Positions 34,039 to 46,286 of a stretch of 64,000 bases of DNA are shown here, one piece after another (the first letter of the stretch is position 1; each line of letters begins with the position of its first letter). A model generated the notes under the pieces. It did no database searches and was not told the DNA's origin. It worked only from the letters and a program-made list of their open reading frames with translations. The translations under genes were made by a program, and so were the position numbers. Source of the stretch: Marchantia polymorpha subsp. ruderalis (lineage: Eukaryota > Streptophyta > Marchantiopsida > Marchantiales > Marchantiaceae); NCBI GenBank assembly GCA_037833965.1, contig AP031352.1:24842501-24906500 (forward strand), written 5' to 3'.

Positions 34039-34130
34039 TATGTATGAATGGTCGTGATGACATTTTTGTGGATTATGTACAGAGTAATATAAATGATTCT
34101 TTCCTGTTTCTTCCATGTCTTTCTGGAGTT
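34039..34130 (+). terminator. 3' UTR and polyadenylation signals of thioredoxin f
   Basis: The TAA stop at 34036-34038 is followed by an AT-rich tail with AATATAAATG near 34086 and T-rich sequence after it, a plausible plant near-upstream element. Confidence 0.4.
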
Positions 34131-34889
34131 TATTACTGTCGAGTAGCAAAGTTGATCAAAATACTCTTGATTGTATCGTGTAAATATCACGCGATGCTGA
34201 CTTCAAATTGATTTGATCGACCTTGTCCATGTCCCTTGCATCAACAAATCAAAATCCGAGGTCTGAGGTCCGACATTATGTACCAGCTGTTTTCACACCT
34301 TGTCGACTGAGATCGGAGTGAATGTGAAGAAAGCGAACTTCTGATATTGATGAGGAATTTTATGTCTCCGTACGTCGTGCATGTTTCATCCGGCAATTTA
34401 TGGAACTCAGTGTTCCGAGGACGTCGAAACTTGGAATCCTTCACTTACTCCAAATCCCCAGGTTTGTCTACATAGTAAATCGCGGAAGTCCTAGATATTC
34501 TATCGCGATTGAGTTGACAGAGCGGATGGTCAAGATACTTCAGCTTACCGGAGGAAAGCTGTGTTACACAGCCTGCTCTTGACTGCAGATGATAAGCAAC
34601 AGGATGATGAACTCCTTGTTTCGGTGCGAAATTACAGTAGCCAAACTTGTCGAAATCCTCTGTCGGAGTCAAGTACTCCTTGCTGATAGTAAGCGATTTG
34701 TTTGAATTCATAGCGAGTAATCTCACGATACTTCACACGACAACTATTTTTTGACGTGCCTTGAGATATTGACTCCTAGAATCTGAAAGCCGTGATGAGA
34801 TAGAAAGGGAATAAAGGGAAGCTGTGGGCACGATCAAAAAAATGTTTCTGGGACTGAAGCTCACCGGTTGTCTTAATGTTACACAGCGA
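34131..34889. other. Intergenic, nothing recognised
   Basis: No ORF shows a motif. The segment GTGCCTTGAGATA near 34757 is shared with one arm of the palindrome at 50913-50960, probably by chance. Confidence 0.35.
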
Positions 34890-35445
34890 CGCAATGTGTT
34901 GTGGTGAGGACTAGAACAAACAAAGTTTTCTCACAATAGTGATTGATACTTCTGTCCCTAATTTAAACACTCATTCTTCCATATCAAAACTAAAAGCTAT
35001 GTCATCTGAAGTCGAATCTCTAAATTTAAAAATTTGATGTTGAACACTTTATCAAACCTAAAGCCTCACCGGTGTAAAGCGACACAAACAATGAGTCGAA
35101 TTAGTTTGTGCATTCTTATAAGGATAGTGATAATAGTAATGATGTTCTGGATTTTGAATCTCGAAGTGACTGAAATTTGATAAAAAACGAGATACAAATG
35201 GTTTGGAGTCCGAAGAACTGAAGCTTGTATTATCTGTCTCTACAGCTTGCATGACATACTAGATGGATATATTTTCTTCCACTTTTTAATATAATGCTTT
35301 AGTGTTCAAAGTAATGACAAACGGACCAGTCCTTCAGTGGATTGTTAAATTCCTTAACATGCATTTCTTTGATGGGTAATTATTTTGAGTGAGAAATAGA
35401 AGAAGCACAAGAATTTGTTATATCAGTCAATGAAGGTGCTCTTAT
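34890..35445. repeat. Dispersed duplicate, intact version (matches 46287-46672 and 49103-49240)
   Basis: From about 34905 (ACTAGAACAAACAAAGTTT) to about 35290 (ATTTTCTTCCACTTTTTAAT) this matches 46287-46672. From 35300 (CTTTAGTGTTCAAAGTAATG) to 35440 it matches 49103-49240. The two halves are contiguous here but separated by 2.4 kb at the other place. Confidence 0.8.
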
Positions 35446-36624
35446 TATGAGCGCGTCGAACACTTCATATGGCAGAACACGGATGTTTGTGAAAAACCAT
35501 CAGATATCGTGAGAACATGTGACGGCATAAAAATAAAATACGAAAGTGAAGGAAAGGGAGTTGAGGGCGAGATTAGAGCATAATCATCGCAGTTTTAGAT
35601 CCCATCGCACCAAAAGAGAAAGAATGTTAGTTTATTTTGCAACGCTCAAAGAGGAAAAGATAATAAAAAAGACAGTTGACTAATGAGGCTTAAGTCTATA
35701 TCTAAGTAGAAAATGAGCGAAATCCGATATTTATCACCTATGAGACTTCCGAAGAGGCGTAGTAGATTGACCCGATTCCCATCATGGGCTTAACACATGC
35801 ATGTCTTCGCGATAAAGACATCTAATGTTTGGAAGATATTAAGTAATATGTATCATGCTTAAACAAGATGAACAGGAGACAATTTTTTTTGCACAGTACT
35901 TGTCAAGTGACAAGCAGACGTAGACGGCGAGTGTCTTTCGATTTTACCTATGAGAAACTTATACCGAGAAACTTAATCCTGGCAAGTTGTTAGACACTAT
36001 GCAGATTCGAATAATTGACAAGATCCACCTTGAATACATCAACATGGATCGTATCGACTTTTCGAACTTTCATGATCTTGAAAACTTACAGGTCAGAATG
36101 ACGTAGAATAAGAATGCCTTGCTAATTCCCATTTTTTGTCGTCATGTATTACAAAATTGAAAGGATGTAGCTGATCTTGAGTCCACGAATGCAAGCAAAA
36201 GTCGAGCTTCCTTCTCCTTTAAAAAATTTAAATGTTCTCATGTAGCTTATAAAAAAATGATACGGAAAACATGAAAATGCAATTTCCTTGAAGAAATGAT
36301 TTACGATTGGAGTCTTTTGTGCCATATTTTATAGATCCCATGAAATTTCTTTTAGGTGGGTATTGCATGTATCACGTCATCGACTGAAAATTCCCCACTA
36401 CCATATTTCAGCTTTCAGGTTTGTCATTGAATCAATGATGCGGCAAATATTGCTGCCCAGCTGTAGAACTGAAGATATGGCGATGCACTTGGAAGTTGAG
36501 GCGATAGTCGAGCTGAAAACGTGGTGAGTAGCATGTGCTCTGGAATAAAACAAAAGCAGACAGTCTTTGACTGAGAGCGTAGGTACTGTATTCTCTTCCG
36601 GCTCCTAATTTTCAGTTTGTTCAG
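35446..36624. other. Intergenic, nothing recognised
   Basis: Mixed AT-rich sequence with no recognisable coding motif, tRNA boxes or long repeats. It precedes the nitrilase locus and may hold its former promoter. Confidence 0.35.
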
Positions 36625-36962
36625 ATGGAAAAGTTATCCTGTATCGTTGCTTCCAGTCGAAGTGCCGTTGGTACCTTTGAGTCGCTCGTTGACCTGGAGG
36701 GCAAGCAAGTGACTGCCTGCCTTCGGCTTCAGTGCTGCGTGCGGGGGCTCATTGCTTCCCCTGCAGGTCCTGTCGAGGTACTCCGAGCTCACACACCTTT
36801 CAAATCTGGAAGACATCGGCCGGCTTCGAGGCGTAGGGTGGGTGCTGGAGGATAGAGCACAGAAGATGGCGAACTGCTGGCCGGGAACACTAGTTTCTCG
36901 TACATCTGCTATGGCGGTTTTGGCAGCCGCCGTGCTGATGATGGAGACGGGGAGGAGGCTGA

Positions 36963-37055
36963 CAGTGGCCAACTCTGCGAACCAAAGTGTTCGCGTTCAG
37001 CAGCGTGATCAGATGCTGTTGCAGGCCCTGGTTCTGCGTCGGACCGGAGGCGACT
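36963..37055 (+). pseudogene. Possible first exon of the nitrilase pseudogene
   Basis: A donor GTAAGT begins at about 37056. The frame ending FCVGPEAT plus one base joins in phase with the exon at 37803 to give EAT-YNVDCFI, which resembles the D.PAT..NV region before the nitrilase domain. Upstream residues (VIRCCC) are only weakly like the expected VTVVQAS strand, and no clear start codon is linked. Tentative. Confidence 0.3.
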
Positions 37056-37802
37056 TGTAAGTGTGATGTGCTTAGTAGGTTTGGCTACTTAGAGATTGTG
37101 TGGATAGTTGCAGTGAGTGTTATCTCAACCGGGCCTTAGTTGTTTGTCAATCCCCCCTTGTGAATCGAAGGTGGACATGTGGCCTAGATCGTTACCTCGA
37201 AGCTGATAAACTGAGCAAGCAGGCAGCTGAGTCTCTAGGTTAGAAACTGGTCTGAGTCCAGTGCCCATTACACCGTCTGCTGTGTGAGAAAGCTGCGGTT
37301 TATCTTTCATTTGTAGCCTGACAGCCGATTTTCGAAAAGTTAGAGTTGTTACGCTGCCTTGGAGTGGGTACACGTGTTTTGCGCCTACAGATCGACCGTA
37401 CGCCTCATGCATAGTTTTTGGCACTTGGGAGTAAAAATTGTCTCTTGCTCGCTGGGCACAAGTTGAGTATTCGGAGGAGATCAGAGACTTATCTGACTAT
37501 TCAATTGAGTTGGAAATGGATCATCAGCTTGAGCCAAGAGTGGAGCACTGGTTGGTGCTCGCGAATGAATTGGGATGAGTCCAGTATCAGGCTCGAAGCT
37601 TGTGAGCGTAGTGCAAGCATCAACCATCTTTACTACACTCCTGCTACGCTTGGTTCTATTCCGCCCTTGTATTGTGACCAAAAGAGGATAGAGCAGGTTT
37701 TGAGATATACCATCAAAAAAGTTCCGTAAATAAACTCGAGTACGAACGATAATAAGTCTCTCGTGCCAAAAACTTGTAACTCAAGGTTTCTTTTTCCTAC
37801 AG

Positions 37803-37976
37803 ATAATGTGGATTGTTTTATCGGGGAAGCTGCTTCGCTGGGTGCTCAACTGGCTGTCTGTCCAGAGGCTTTTATTGTTGGATATCCGCGTGGTGCTACG
37901 TCCGTTATCGGCAGTCGTTCTGTGAAAGGTCGTGAGGATTATCGCAAATACCTTGCCTCAGCTGTAAATGAGCCAG
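37803..37976 (+). pseudogene. Nitrilase exon a (catalytic Glu)
   Basis: Between a CTACAG acceptor and a GTCAGT donor the frame reads NVDCFIGEAASLGAQLAVCP, then EAFIVGYPRG, and ends YRKYLASAVNEP. This is the first half of the nitrilase alpha-beta-beta-alpha domain with the nucleophile-activating Glu. This exon is intact and single-copy. Confidence 0.85.
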
Positions 37977-39756
37977 GTCAGTGTTATTTCGCAATGTTCC
38001 TAACATCGGATGAATGTCCTGTATACTTACACAAACTCAGGAGTGATTATCGTAATTTCGCAAATTACTATTGCTAGAGACTGGCTTCTATAAAGTCTCA
38101 GGTTGAACATGCTCACTGTTGTCCCCGTAAAGTAAAAACATTCACCTAATCAAGCTCTATCCTGTCATTCACGGGTACTTTCCTCAGTGGTAGAGGTCGT
38201 CATGTATTGAGCTGGTCCTTCTGCTGAATTTACCTTTCATAAAACTTGACATTTTATTTGTTTTCCATGTATTTTGCTTTCGCGTTACTCATCATTAAAA
38301 GGCTTTGATTGCAGGTCCGGAAGCGGACAGGCTAGGTGCAATATCTGGTAGATTCAAAGTACACTTGTTCATGAGCGTTATTGAGCCGTCAGGTGGAATA
38401 CTGTATTGTTCACTTTTATATTTTGATTCTCAAGAGGATACGTGGGAAAACACCGAAAGATCATGCGAACTGCTTCGTAATGGTTGATTTGGGGCTTCGG
38501 TGATGGTTCCACTTTGCCTGTATATGACACACCAGTTTGAAGTGTATGGTGGCTTAATATGTCGGGAGAATAGGAAGCCGCTCCTAAGAACTGCGATGTA
38601 TGCCAAAGATAGGTTATATTCACCAAAGTTTTATTGAGAAAATCTTCACTGGTCCAATATTTTCAGTAGTCTGCTTAGTTTTTATGCCAATTTGTGATAA
38701 GTGGTGAAAAGTGTAACGGATGATCAGATCCTAACAACAATGGCTCTGAACTGAATACGTCTCTTCGCATGTACCTCGGCAGGTGTAAAATTGTATTGTG
38801 TTCCGACATCAGATGCCAGAGGTAGCTGGAAATCATCCATATTACAGATCGCCATGGAAGGTGGTTGTTTTGTGTTATCTGCGAATTAGTTTGGTGAAGG
38901 AAAGAGTTTAAGTTTGTACCCGAGTACACACCTTCGGAGGCTTTGGGGACCTGGAGCATTCTCTGGACGCAGTTGTTTGGTGGTGGTGAGAGTTTCATAA
39001 TGTCTCCCACAGGCAACTTAACTGCTGGCTCAAATCGTGAAGTCGATTCACTTCTTGTTGCAGACTTAGGTGAGTGATGGAACCGTGTAGTTGACATGCT
39101 GCTAAGCGGACATGTGTATCAAATGTTTGTGAATTTTGAAGCAATTGTTTGAAGCTAAGTAGAGTTCAGTTCGGACATTGAGTTTATTACAAGATAGAGT
39201 CCGTGAGTGTTTCTCAAGCTGATCTTTATAGCAGGTTTGAGTAGGAGTGAGAGAGGAAGGTGTGAGTATCTGCTGTTATTTTCTGTTGTGTGGAGCATCT
39301 AGTTTTGTCTAGTTTGAAAAAATTTCTGGAATGGGGTGACTTCTAGGGTTCGATTTGTTGTTGGTCACCTGACATCACTTATCTGATGTCACCTGATATC
39401 AGGAAGGTGATTGCATGAAAGGATTATCAGGGAGATGTGGATTTGAAGTTGGAACCATTCACATAAAAATTGACCTTCTTCCCATCGCACCACAATCGCG
39501 TAATATTCTATATTTATCAGTCAGAAGAATATTGTTGTCTTATTTCAGATTTTCAGCCAATATATACAATGAAGTTGGGTTATCATAGCTAGACTTGAAT
39601 CTTCTTTTTATGGGCTCTACACTTCCATCCTGCAAAATTTGCTCCCGGGTTTCGATTCATTACTAACTAATAGTAACAATGATGAAAAGTAAAGTGTTTG
39701 CCATGATGTATTCACAAAGGGTAGGGGATGGAGCCTCTTGGACAGAAAATAATTAT

Positions 39757-39972
39757 CCAATATTCGCAATTTGGGAAAAAGATGGAATGAGGTGAAGTCC
39801 GCAGCATCTCAGCCGGCGAAGAAGAAAAGACGATATTACTTCACTAACATCACCTGATATCAGGGATTTAATATCGCCTTTCCCTCCCCACCAGCCGAAG
39901 GGATCCGGATTTGAACTCAGGACCTCCAGTTCCCAAAGTGCCGCCCTTACCATTGGGCTACCTTCACTTGGT
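39757..39972 (-). mobile_element. tRNA-derived SINE, copy in unit 1
   Basis: On the minus strand a tRNA-like head begins near GTGAAGG. Its A box TAGCCCAATGG is at 39950-39960 and its B box GAGTTCAAATCC at 39907-39918, with a CTTTGGG anticodon-loop-like segment between them. The region from the D arm through TTTGGG to GAGGTCCTGAGTTCAAATCC resembles plant tRNA-Pro(UGG). A body of about 140 bases ends in GCGAATATTGG. The head has lost a complete acceptor and anticodon stem, so it is not a functional tRNA gene. Confidence 0.7.
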
Positions 39973-40020
39973 GTCCAGCAAACAAGCCAGTTAGAAATTT
40001 ATGATCTTAATGATCTCACT

Positions 40021-40071
40021 GAATAACTCCCGCCCTGTCCCGCCCTCCTGCTGCTGTTGATGTACAGTCCT
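40021..40071. repeat. Short GC-rich minisatellite at the unit 1/unit 2 boundary
   Basis: CCCGCCCTCCTGCTGCTGTTG, a minimal form of the array expanded at 42310-42780. Confidence 0.6.
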
Positions 40072-40740
40072 GCTCACTGTTGTCCCCGTAAAGGAAAAGC
40101 ATTCACCCAATCAAGCTCTATCCTGTCATTCACGGGTACTTTTCTCAGTGGTAGAGGTCGTCATGTGTTGAGCTGGTCCTTCTGCTGAATTTACGTTTCA
40201 TAGAACTTGATCTTTTATTTGTTTTCCATGTGTTTTGCTTTCGCGTTACTCATCATTAAAAGGCTTTGATTGCAGGTCCGGAAGCGGACAGGCTAGGTGC
40301 AATATCTGGTAGATTCAAAGTACGCTTGTTCATGGGCGTTATTGAGCCTTCAGGTAGACAACCTTATTGTTCACTTTTATATTTTGATTCTCAAGGAGGA
40401 GACAAGGGAAAACACCGAAAGATCATGCGAACTGCTTCGTAATGGTTGATTTGGAGCTTCGGTGATGGTTCCACTTTGCCTGTCTATGACACACCAGTTT
40501 GAACGGTGGGGTGGCTTAATATGTCGGGTTTGTAGGAAGCCGCTTCTAATACTGCGATGTATGCCAAAGATAGGTGATATGCACCAAAGTTTTATGGAGA
40601 AAATCTTCACTGGCCCAATATCTTCAGTAGGCTGCTTAGTTTTTAAGCCAATTTGTGATAAGTGGTGAAAAGTGTAACGAATGATCAGATCCTAACAACA
40701 ATGGCTCTGAACTGAATACGTCTCTTCGCATGTACCTTGG

Positions 40741-41402
40741 CAGGTGTAAAATTGTATTGTGTTCCGACATCAGATGCCAGAGGTAGCTGGAAATCATCCA
40801 TATTACACATCGCCATGGAAGGTGGTTGTTTTGGGTTATCTGCGAATTAGTTTGGTTGAAGGAAAGAGTTTAGGTTTGTACCCGAGTACACACCTTCGGA
40901 GGCTTTGGGGACCTGGAGCATTCTCTGGACGCAGTTGTTTGGTGGTGGTGAGAGTTTCATAATGTCTCCCACAGGCAACTTAACTGCTGGCTCAAATCGT
41001 GAAGTCGATTCACTTCTTGTTGCAGACTTAGGTGAGTGATGGAACCGTGTAGTTGATATTTTACACCTTGGCAGGTGTAAAATTGTATTGTGTTCCGACA
41101 TCAGATGCCAGAGGTAGCTGGAAATCATCCATATTACACATCGCCATGGAAGGTGGTTGTTTTGGGTTATCTGCGAATTAGTTTGGTTGAAGGAAAGAGT
41201 TTAGGTTTGTACCCGAGTACACACCTTCGGAGGCTTTGGGGACCTGGAGCATTCTCTGGACGCAGTTGTTTGGTGGTGGTGAGAGTTTCATAATGTCTCC
41301 CACAGGCAACTTAACTGCTGGCTCAAATCGTGAAGTCGATTCACTTCTTGTTGCAGACTTAGGTGAGTGATGGAACCGTGTAGTTGATATGCTGCTAAGC
41401 GG
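40741..41402 (+). repeat. 331-bp tandem duplication carrying nitrilase exon c
   Basis: CAGGTGTAAAATTG at 40741 recurs at 41072 and the two segments are almost identical. The junction at about 41056-41071 (ATATTTTACACCTTGG) includes a short fill-in. Both copies keep the exon acceptor, donor and TAG stop, so the duplication is recent relative to the inactivation. Confidence 0.9.
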
Positions 41403-42050
41403 ACATGTGTATCAAATGTTTGTGAATTTTGAAGCAATTGTTTGAAGCTAAGTAGAGTTCAGTTCGGACATTGAGTTTATTACAAGATAGAGTCCGTGAG
41501 TGTTTCTCAAGCTGATCTTTATAGCAGGTATGAGTAGGAGTGAGAGAGGAAGGTGTGAGTATCTGCTGTTATTTTCTGTTGTGTGGAGCATCGAGTTTTG
41601 TCTAGTTTGAAAAGATTTCTGGAATGCGGTGATTTCTGGGGTTCCATCCTGTTGTTGGTCACCTGACATCACTTATCTGATGTCACCTGATATCAGGAAG
41701 GTGATGGCATGAAAGAATTATCAGGGAGATGTGGATTTGAAGTTGGAACTATTAACATATAAGTTGACCTTCTTCCCATCGCACCACAATCGCGTAATAT
41801 TCTATATTTATCAGTCAGAAGAAATTTGTTGTCTTATTTCAGATTTTCAGCCAATATATACAATGAAGTTGGGTTATCATAGCTAGACTTGAATCTTCTT
41901 TTTATGGGCTCTACACCCCCATCCTGCAAGAAATGCTCCCGGGTTTCGATACATTACTAACTAATAGTAATAATGATGAAAAGCAAAGTGTTTATCATGA
42001 TGTATTCACAAAGGGTCGGGGATGGAGCCTCTTGGACAGAATATTATTAT

Positions 42051-42266
42051 CCAATATTCGCAATTTGGGAAAAAGATGGAATGAGGTGAAGTCCGCAGCA
42101 TCTCAGCCGGCGAAGAGAAAAAGGCGATATTACTTCACTAACATCACCTGATATCAGGGATTTAATATCGCCTGTCCCTCCCCACCGGCCGAAGGGATCC
42201 GGATTTGAACTCAGGACCTCCAGTTCCCAAAGTGCCGCCCTTACCATTGGGCTACCTTCACTTGGT
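42051..42266 (-). mobile_element. tRNA-derived SINE, copy in unit 2
   Basis: Nearly identical to the unit 1 copy, with the B box at 42201-42212 and the A box at 42244-42254. It was copied as part of the unit, not by separate insertion. Confidence 0.7.
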
Positions 42267-42309
42267 GTCCAGCAAACAAGCCAGTTAGAAATTTATGATC
42301 TTAATGATC

Positions 42310-42780
42310 TCACTGAATAACTCCTGCCCTGTCCCGCCCTCCTGCTGATCCGCCCTCCTCCTACTGCTGAAGTACCGCCTCCTGCCGCTGGTGCTGTACC
42401 GCCTTCTGTACCGCCCTGCTGTATCGCCCTCCTGTACCTCCCTATTGCTGCTGTTGAGGTACAGCCCTGCTGTACCGCCCTCCGGCTGGTGCTGTACGGC
42501 CCTCCTGTACCTCCCTATTGCTGCTGTTGAGGTACAGCCCTGCTGTACCGCCCTCCGGCTGGTGTTGTACCGCCCTCCTGTACCTCCCTATTGCTGCTGT
42601 TGAGGTACAGCCCTGCTGTACCGCCCTCCGGCTGGTGCTGTACCGCCCTCCTGTACCTCCCTATTGCTGCTGTTGAGGTACAGCCCTGCTGTACCGCCCT
42701 CCGGCTGGTGCTGTACCGCCTTCTGTACAGCCCTGCTGTACCGCCCTCCGGCTGTTCTTGCTGATGTCCCGCCGTGCGTC
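42310..42780. repeat. GC-rich minisatellite with a 73-bp period
   Basis: TACCTCCCTATTGCTGCTG begins at 42435, 42508, 42581 and 42654, giving exactly 73 bases between starts. Each monomer contains GTACAGCCCTGCTGTACCGC and GCCCTCCGGCTGGTG. The outer parts are shorter variants of CCGCCCTCCTGCTGCTG. Confidence 0.9.
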
Positions 42781-44429
42781 CTGCTCACTGTTGTCCGCGT
42801 AAAGGGAAAACAATCACCCAATCAGGCTCTATCCTGTCACTCACGGGTACTTTTCTCAGTGGTAGAGGTCGTCATGTGTTGAGCTGTTCCTTCTGCTGAA
42901 TTCACGTTTCATAGAACTTGATCTTTTATTTGTTTTCCATGTGTTTTGCTTTGGCGTCACTCATCATTAAAAGGCTTTGATCGCAGGTCCGGAAACGGAC
43001 AGGCTAGGTGCAATATCTGGTAGATTCAAAGTACACTTGTTCATAGGCATTATTGAGCCGTCAGGTGGAACACTGTATTGTTCACTTTTATATTTTGATT
43101 CTCAAGGAGGATACGAGGGTAAACACCGAAAGATCATGCGAACTGCTTCGTAATGGTTGATTTGGGACTTCGGTGATGGTTCCACTTTGCCTGTCTATGA
43201 TACACCAGCTTGAAGGGTGGGGTGGCTTAATATGTCGGGTTTGTAGGAAGCCGCTTCTAAGAACTGCGATGTCTGCCAAAGATAGGTTATATGCACCAAA
43301 GTTTTATGGAGAAAATCTTCACTGGCCCAATATTTTCAGTAGGCTGCTTAGTTTTTATGCCAATTTGTGATAAGTGGTGAAAAGTGTAACAGATGATCAG
43401 ATCCTAACAACAATGGCTCTGAACTGAATACGTCTCTTCGCATGTACCTCGGCAGGTGTAAAAGTGTTTTGTGTTCCGACATCAGATGCTAGAGGTAGCT
43501 GGAAATCATCCATATTACACATCGCCATAGAAGGTGGTTGTTTTGGGTTATCTGCGAATTAGTTTGGTTGAAGGAAAGAGTTTAGGTTTGTACCCGAGTA
43601 CACACCTTCTGAGGCTTTGGGGACCTGGAGCATTCTCTGGACGCAGCTGTTTTGTGGTGGTGAGAGTTTCATAATGTCTCCCACAGGCAACTTAACTGCT
43701 GGCTCAAATCGTGAAGTCGATTCACTTCTTGTTGCAGACTTAGGTGAGTGATGGAACTGTGTAGTTGATATGCTGCTAAGCGGACATGTGTGTCGAATGT
43801 TTGTGAATTTTGAGGCAATTGTTTGAAGCTAAGTAGAGTTCAGTTCGGACATTGAGTTTATTACAAGATAGAGTCCGTGAGTGTTTCTCAAGATGATCTT
43901 TATAGCAGGTATGAGTAGGAGTGAGAGAGGAAGGTGTGAGTATCTGCTGTTATTTTCTGTTGTGTGGAGAATCGAGTTTTGTCTAGTTTGAAAAGAAATG
44001 GAATGCGGTGATTTCAGGGGTTCCATCCTGTTGTTGGTCACCTGACATCACTTATCTGATGTCACCTGATGTCAGGAAGGTGATGGCATGAAAGAATTAT
44101 CAGGGAAATGTAGATTTGAAGTTGGAACTATTAACATATAAGTTGACCTTCTTCCCATCGCACCACAATCGCGTAATATTCTATATTTATCAGTCAGAAG
44201 AAATTTGTTGTCTTATTTCAGATTTTCAGCCAATATATACAATGAAGTTGGGTTATCATAGCTAGACTTGAATCTTCTTTTTATGGGCTCTACACCCCCA
44301 TCCTGCAAAATTTGCTCCCGGGTTTCGATACATTACTATCTAATAGTAACAATGATGAAAAGCAAAGTGTTTGCCATGATGTACTCACAAAGGGTCGGGG
44401 ATGGAGCCTCTTCGGCAGATTGTTATTAT

Positions 44430-44650
44430 CCAATATTCGCAATTTGGGAAAAAGATGGAATGAGGTGAAGTCCGCAGCTCCTCAGCTGGCGAAGAGACAG
44501 AGGCGATATTATTTCACTAACATCACCTTATATCAGGGATTTAATATCGCCTGTCCCTACCAGCCGAAGGGATCCGGATTTGAACTCAGGACCCCCAGTT
44601 CCCAAAGTGGCACCCTTACCATTGGGCCACAATCACTTGGTGTCCAGGAA
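44430..44650 (-). mobile_element. tRNA-derived SINE, copy in unit 3
   Basis: Same element with a few changes. The A box is TGGCCCAATGG, closer to the tRNA consensus than in units 1 and 2. Confidence 0.7.
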
Positions 44651-44695
44651 ACAAATCAGTTCGAAATTTATGATCTTAATGATCTCACTGATTAA

Positions 44696-44849
44696 TTCCT
44701 GCTGTCCCGCCCTCCTGCTGATCCCCCTTCCTCCTGCTGCTGAAGTACCGCCTCCTGCCGCTGTTGCTGTACCGCCCTATTGCTGCTGTTGAGGTACAGC
44801 CCTGCTGTACCGCCCTCCGGCTGTTTGCTGCTGTCCCGCCGTGCGTACT
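44696..44849. repeat. GC-rich minisatellite at the unit 3/unit 4 boundary
   Basis: Contains one full 73-base-type monomer (TATTGCTGCTGTTGAGGTAC to CCGCCCTCCGGCTG) and shorter CCGCCCTCCTGCTG variants. Confidence 0.75.
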
Positions 44850-45512
44850 GCTCACTGTTGTCCTCGTAAAGGAAAAACATTCACCCAATCAAGCTCTATC
44901 CTGTCACTCACGGGTACTTTTCTTAGTGGTAGAGGTCGTCATGTGTTGAGCTGTTCCTTCTGCTGACTTTTCGTTTCATAGAACTTGATCTTTTATTTGT
45001 TTTCCATGTGTTTTGCTTTGGCGTTGCTTATCGTTAAAAGGCTTTGATTGCAGGTCCGGAAACGGACAGGCTAGGTGCAATATCTGGTAGATTCAAAGTA
45101 CACTTGTTCATAGGCGTTATTGAGCCGTCAGGTGGAACACTGTGTTGTTTTTGTAAAAATTTCTGGAATGGGGTGACTTCTAGGGTTCCATCCTGTTGTT
45201 GGTCACCTGACATCACTTATCTGATGTCACCTGATATCAGGAAGGTGATGGCATGAAAGAATTATCAGTGAGATGTGGATTTGAAGTTGGAACTATTAAC
45301 TATTAACATATAAACAAATCAGTTCGAAATTTATGATCTTAATGTTCTCACTGAATAACTCCTGCTGTCCCGCCCTGTCCCGCCCTCCTGCTGATCCGCT
45401 CTCCTCCTGCTGCTGAAGTACCGCCTTCTGGCGCTGTCGCTGTACCACCTTCTGGACCGCCCTACTGTACTGCCCTCCTGCAGCTGTTGCTGCTGTTCCG
45501 CCGTGCGTCCTT
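44850..45512 (+). repeat. Amplified unit 4, partial
   Basis: It begins like the other units and includes the first part of exon b (from 45054, ETDRLGAISGRFKVHLF). It then jumps into the intron segment matching about 39315 of unit 1 (AAATTTCTGGAATGGGGTGA), so exon c is deleted. A second jump near 45300 removes the SINE. A minisatellite follows. Confidence 0.8.
45358..45512. repeat. GC-rich minisatellite after unit 4
   Basis: Variants of CCCGCCCTCCTGCTGATCCG and CTGTACCGCC, without the full 73-base monomer. Confidence 0.7.
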
Positions 45513-46286
45513 ATGGTACTCATGATCTACTGTAGGTCGCTCTCCTTCAAGCATGAAATCCATCTTTGAATGTTACAATGACATCTGTCCCGCTATTTAT
45601 GGTATAGTCGTTTGACATCACTCCTGCAACGATGAAGTACTTGCAAAACTTGACTATAGTTTCCAGATGCTGAAATTGGTCCACGGAGTTTACGGGAGTG
45701 TCCAGAACAAGGGTAGGAAGTCCCACCGATGTGCAGCGGGCTAGCTTAGCTTATCACAGTGGCCGGTCTTTGTCGACGTTGCGAAATAGCTTCCTGTCAA
45801 GGCCGACCGGTCTGGGATGGAGCCTTGCAAGAAGCCTCGAGGAGCTCAGCTCAGTGCGAGCACGTGCTTTACTGCACGTTTCTCGTTTCTCGATTAGCCC
45901 CATAACTCCGACTTTCTAGGAACAAAATTCGCCTGCATGTACATTACGCAGTTACCAGTCAACGCTGTGCCTTTCCCTCACTATACTTGCTTTCATTCTC
46001 TGACTTACGCACTTGCAAACCATGCTTCTCTGCTTTCTTTGCTGGAGTGTTCCAATTACAACTTCCGACACAAGATGTCACACCCATTTTATTTTTCATT
46101 ATTTGACTTGAATGATATTATAGGCTTCTGTACTCGTTGCATTTGAATGGAGCAGAAAATCAGATGCAAATATTTTTCAGTTTAGGAAGGCAGGTAGATT
46201 AGAAATAGCAGAAAGCCTGAATTCAATATCCTATGTTTGGTGCCTAGTCAATTCTAAGAGAATAATAATCGAGCTAGATATAGTCA
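45513..46286. other. Unassigned sequence inside the nitrilase gap
   Basis: Single-copy, more GC-rich near 45700-45900, then AT-rich. No protein motif was recognised. Confidence 0.35.

Larger units (their letters stand above)
38111..40071 (+). repeat. Amplified unit 1
   Basis: The unit starts GCTCACTGTTGTCC and holds, in order: an intron end; exon b (38315 to about 38610, ADRLGAISGRFKVHLFMSV); exon c (38783-39069, [18 protein letters not shown] to NREVDSLLVADL); about 450 bases of intron; a minus-strand SINE (39757-39972); and a short GC-rich CCGCCCTCCTGCTG tail. It is 1961 bases to the start of unit 2. Exon b carries a TAA at 38478-38480 and exon c a TAG at 38887-38889. Confidence 0.85.
40072..42782 (+). 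repeat. Amplified unit 2, with a 331-bp internal duplication and expanded minisatellite
   Basis: It has the same order as unit 1. Exon b starts at 40276 with TAA at 40440-40442. Exon c is present twice, at 40744-41031 and 41075-41362, because a segment of 331 bases containing all of it is duplicated in tandem. The SINE lies at 42051-42266. The tail contains an expanded minisatellite (42310-42780), which lengthens the unit to 2711 bases. Confidence 0.85.
42783..44849 (+). repeat. Amplified unit 3
   Basis: Exon b starts at 42987 and retains the in-frame SQGGYEGKHRKIMRTAS block lost by frameshift in unit 1, but it still carries the TAA at 43151-43153. Exon c is 43456-43743 with TAG at 43560-43562. 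The SINE is at 44430-44650 and a short minisatellite closes the unit. Length is 2067 bases. Confidence 0.85.

Noticed and set aside
39898..39972. Functional tRNA-Pro gene on the minus strand
   Set aside because: The A and B boxes and a TTTGGG segment are present, but the acceptor and anticodon stems do not pair fully. The segment is attached to a repeated body, which fits a SINE head instead.
45667..45716. Possible nitrilase terminal exon reading AEIGPRSLRECPEQG after a TTTCCAG acceptor
   Set aside because: It fits the phase after exon c, but only AEI resembles nitrilase. The exon at 50050-50177 (DFDVVGHYSRPDV) is a far better match, so this is taken as chance.
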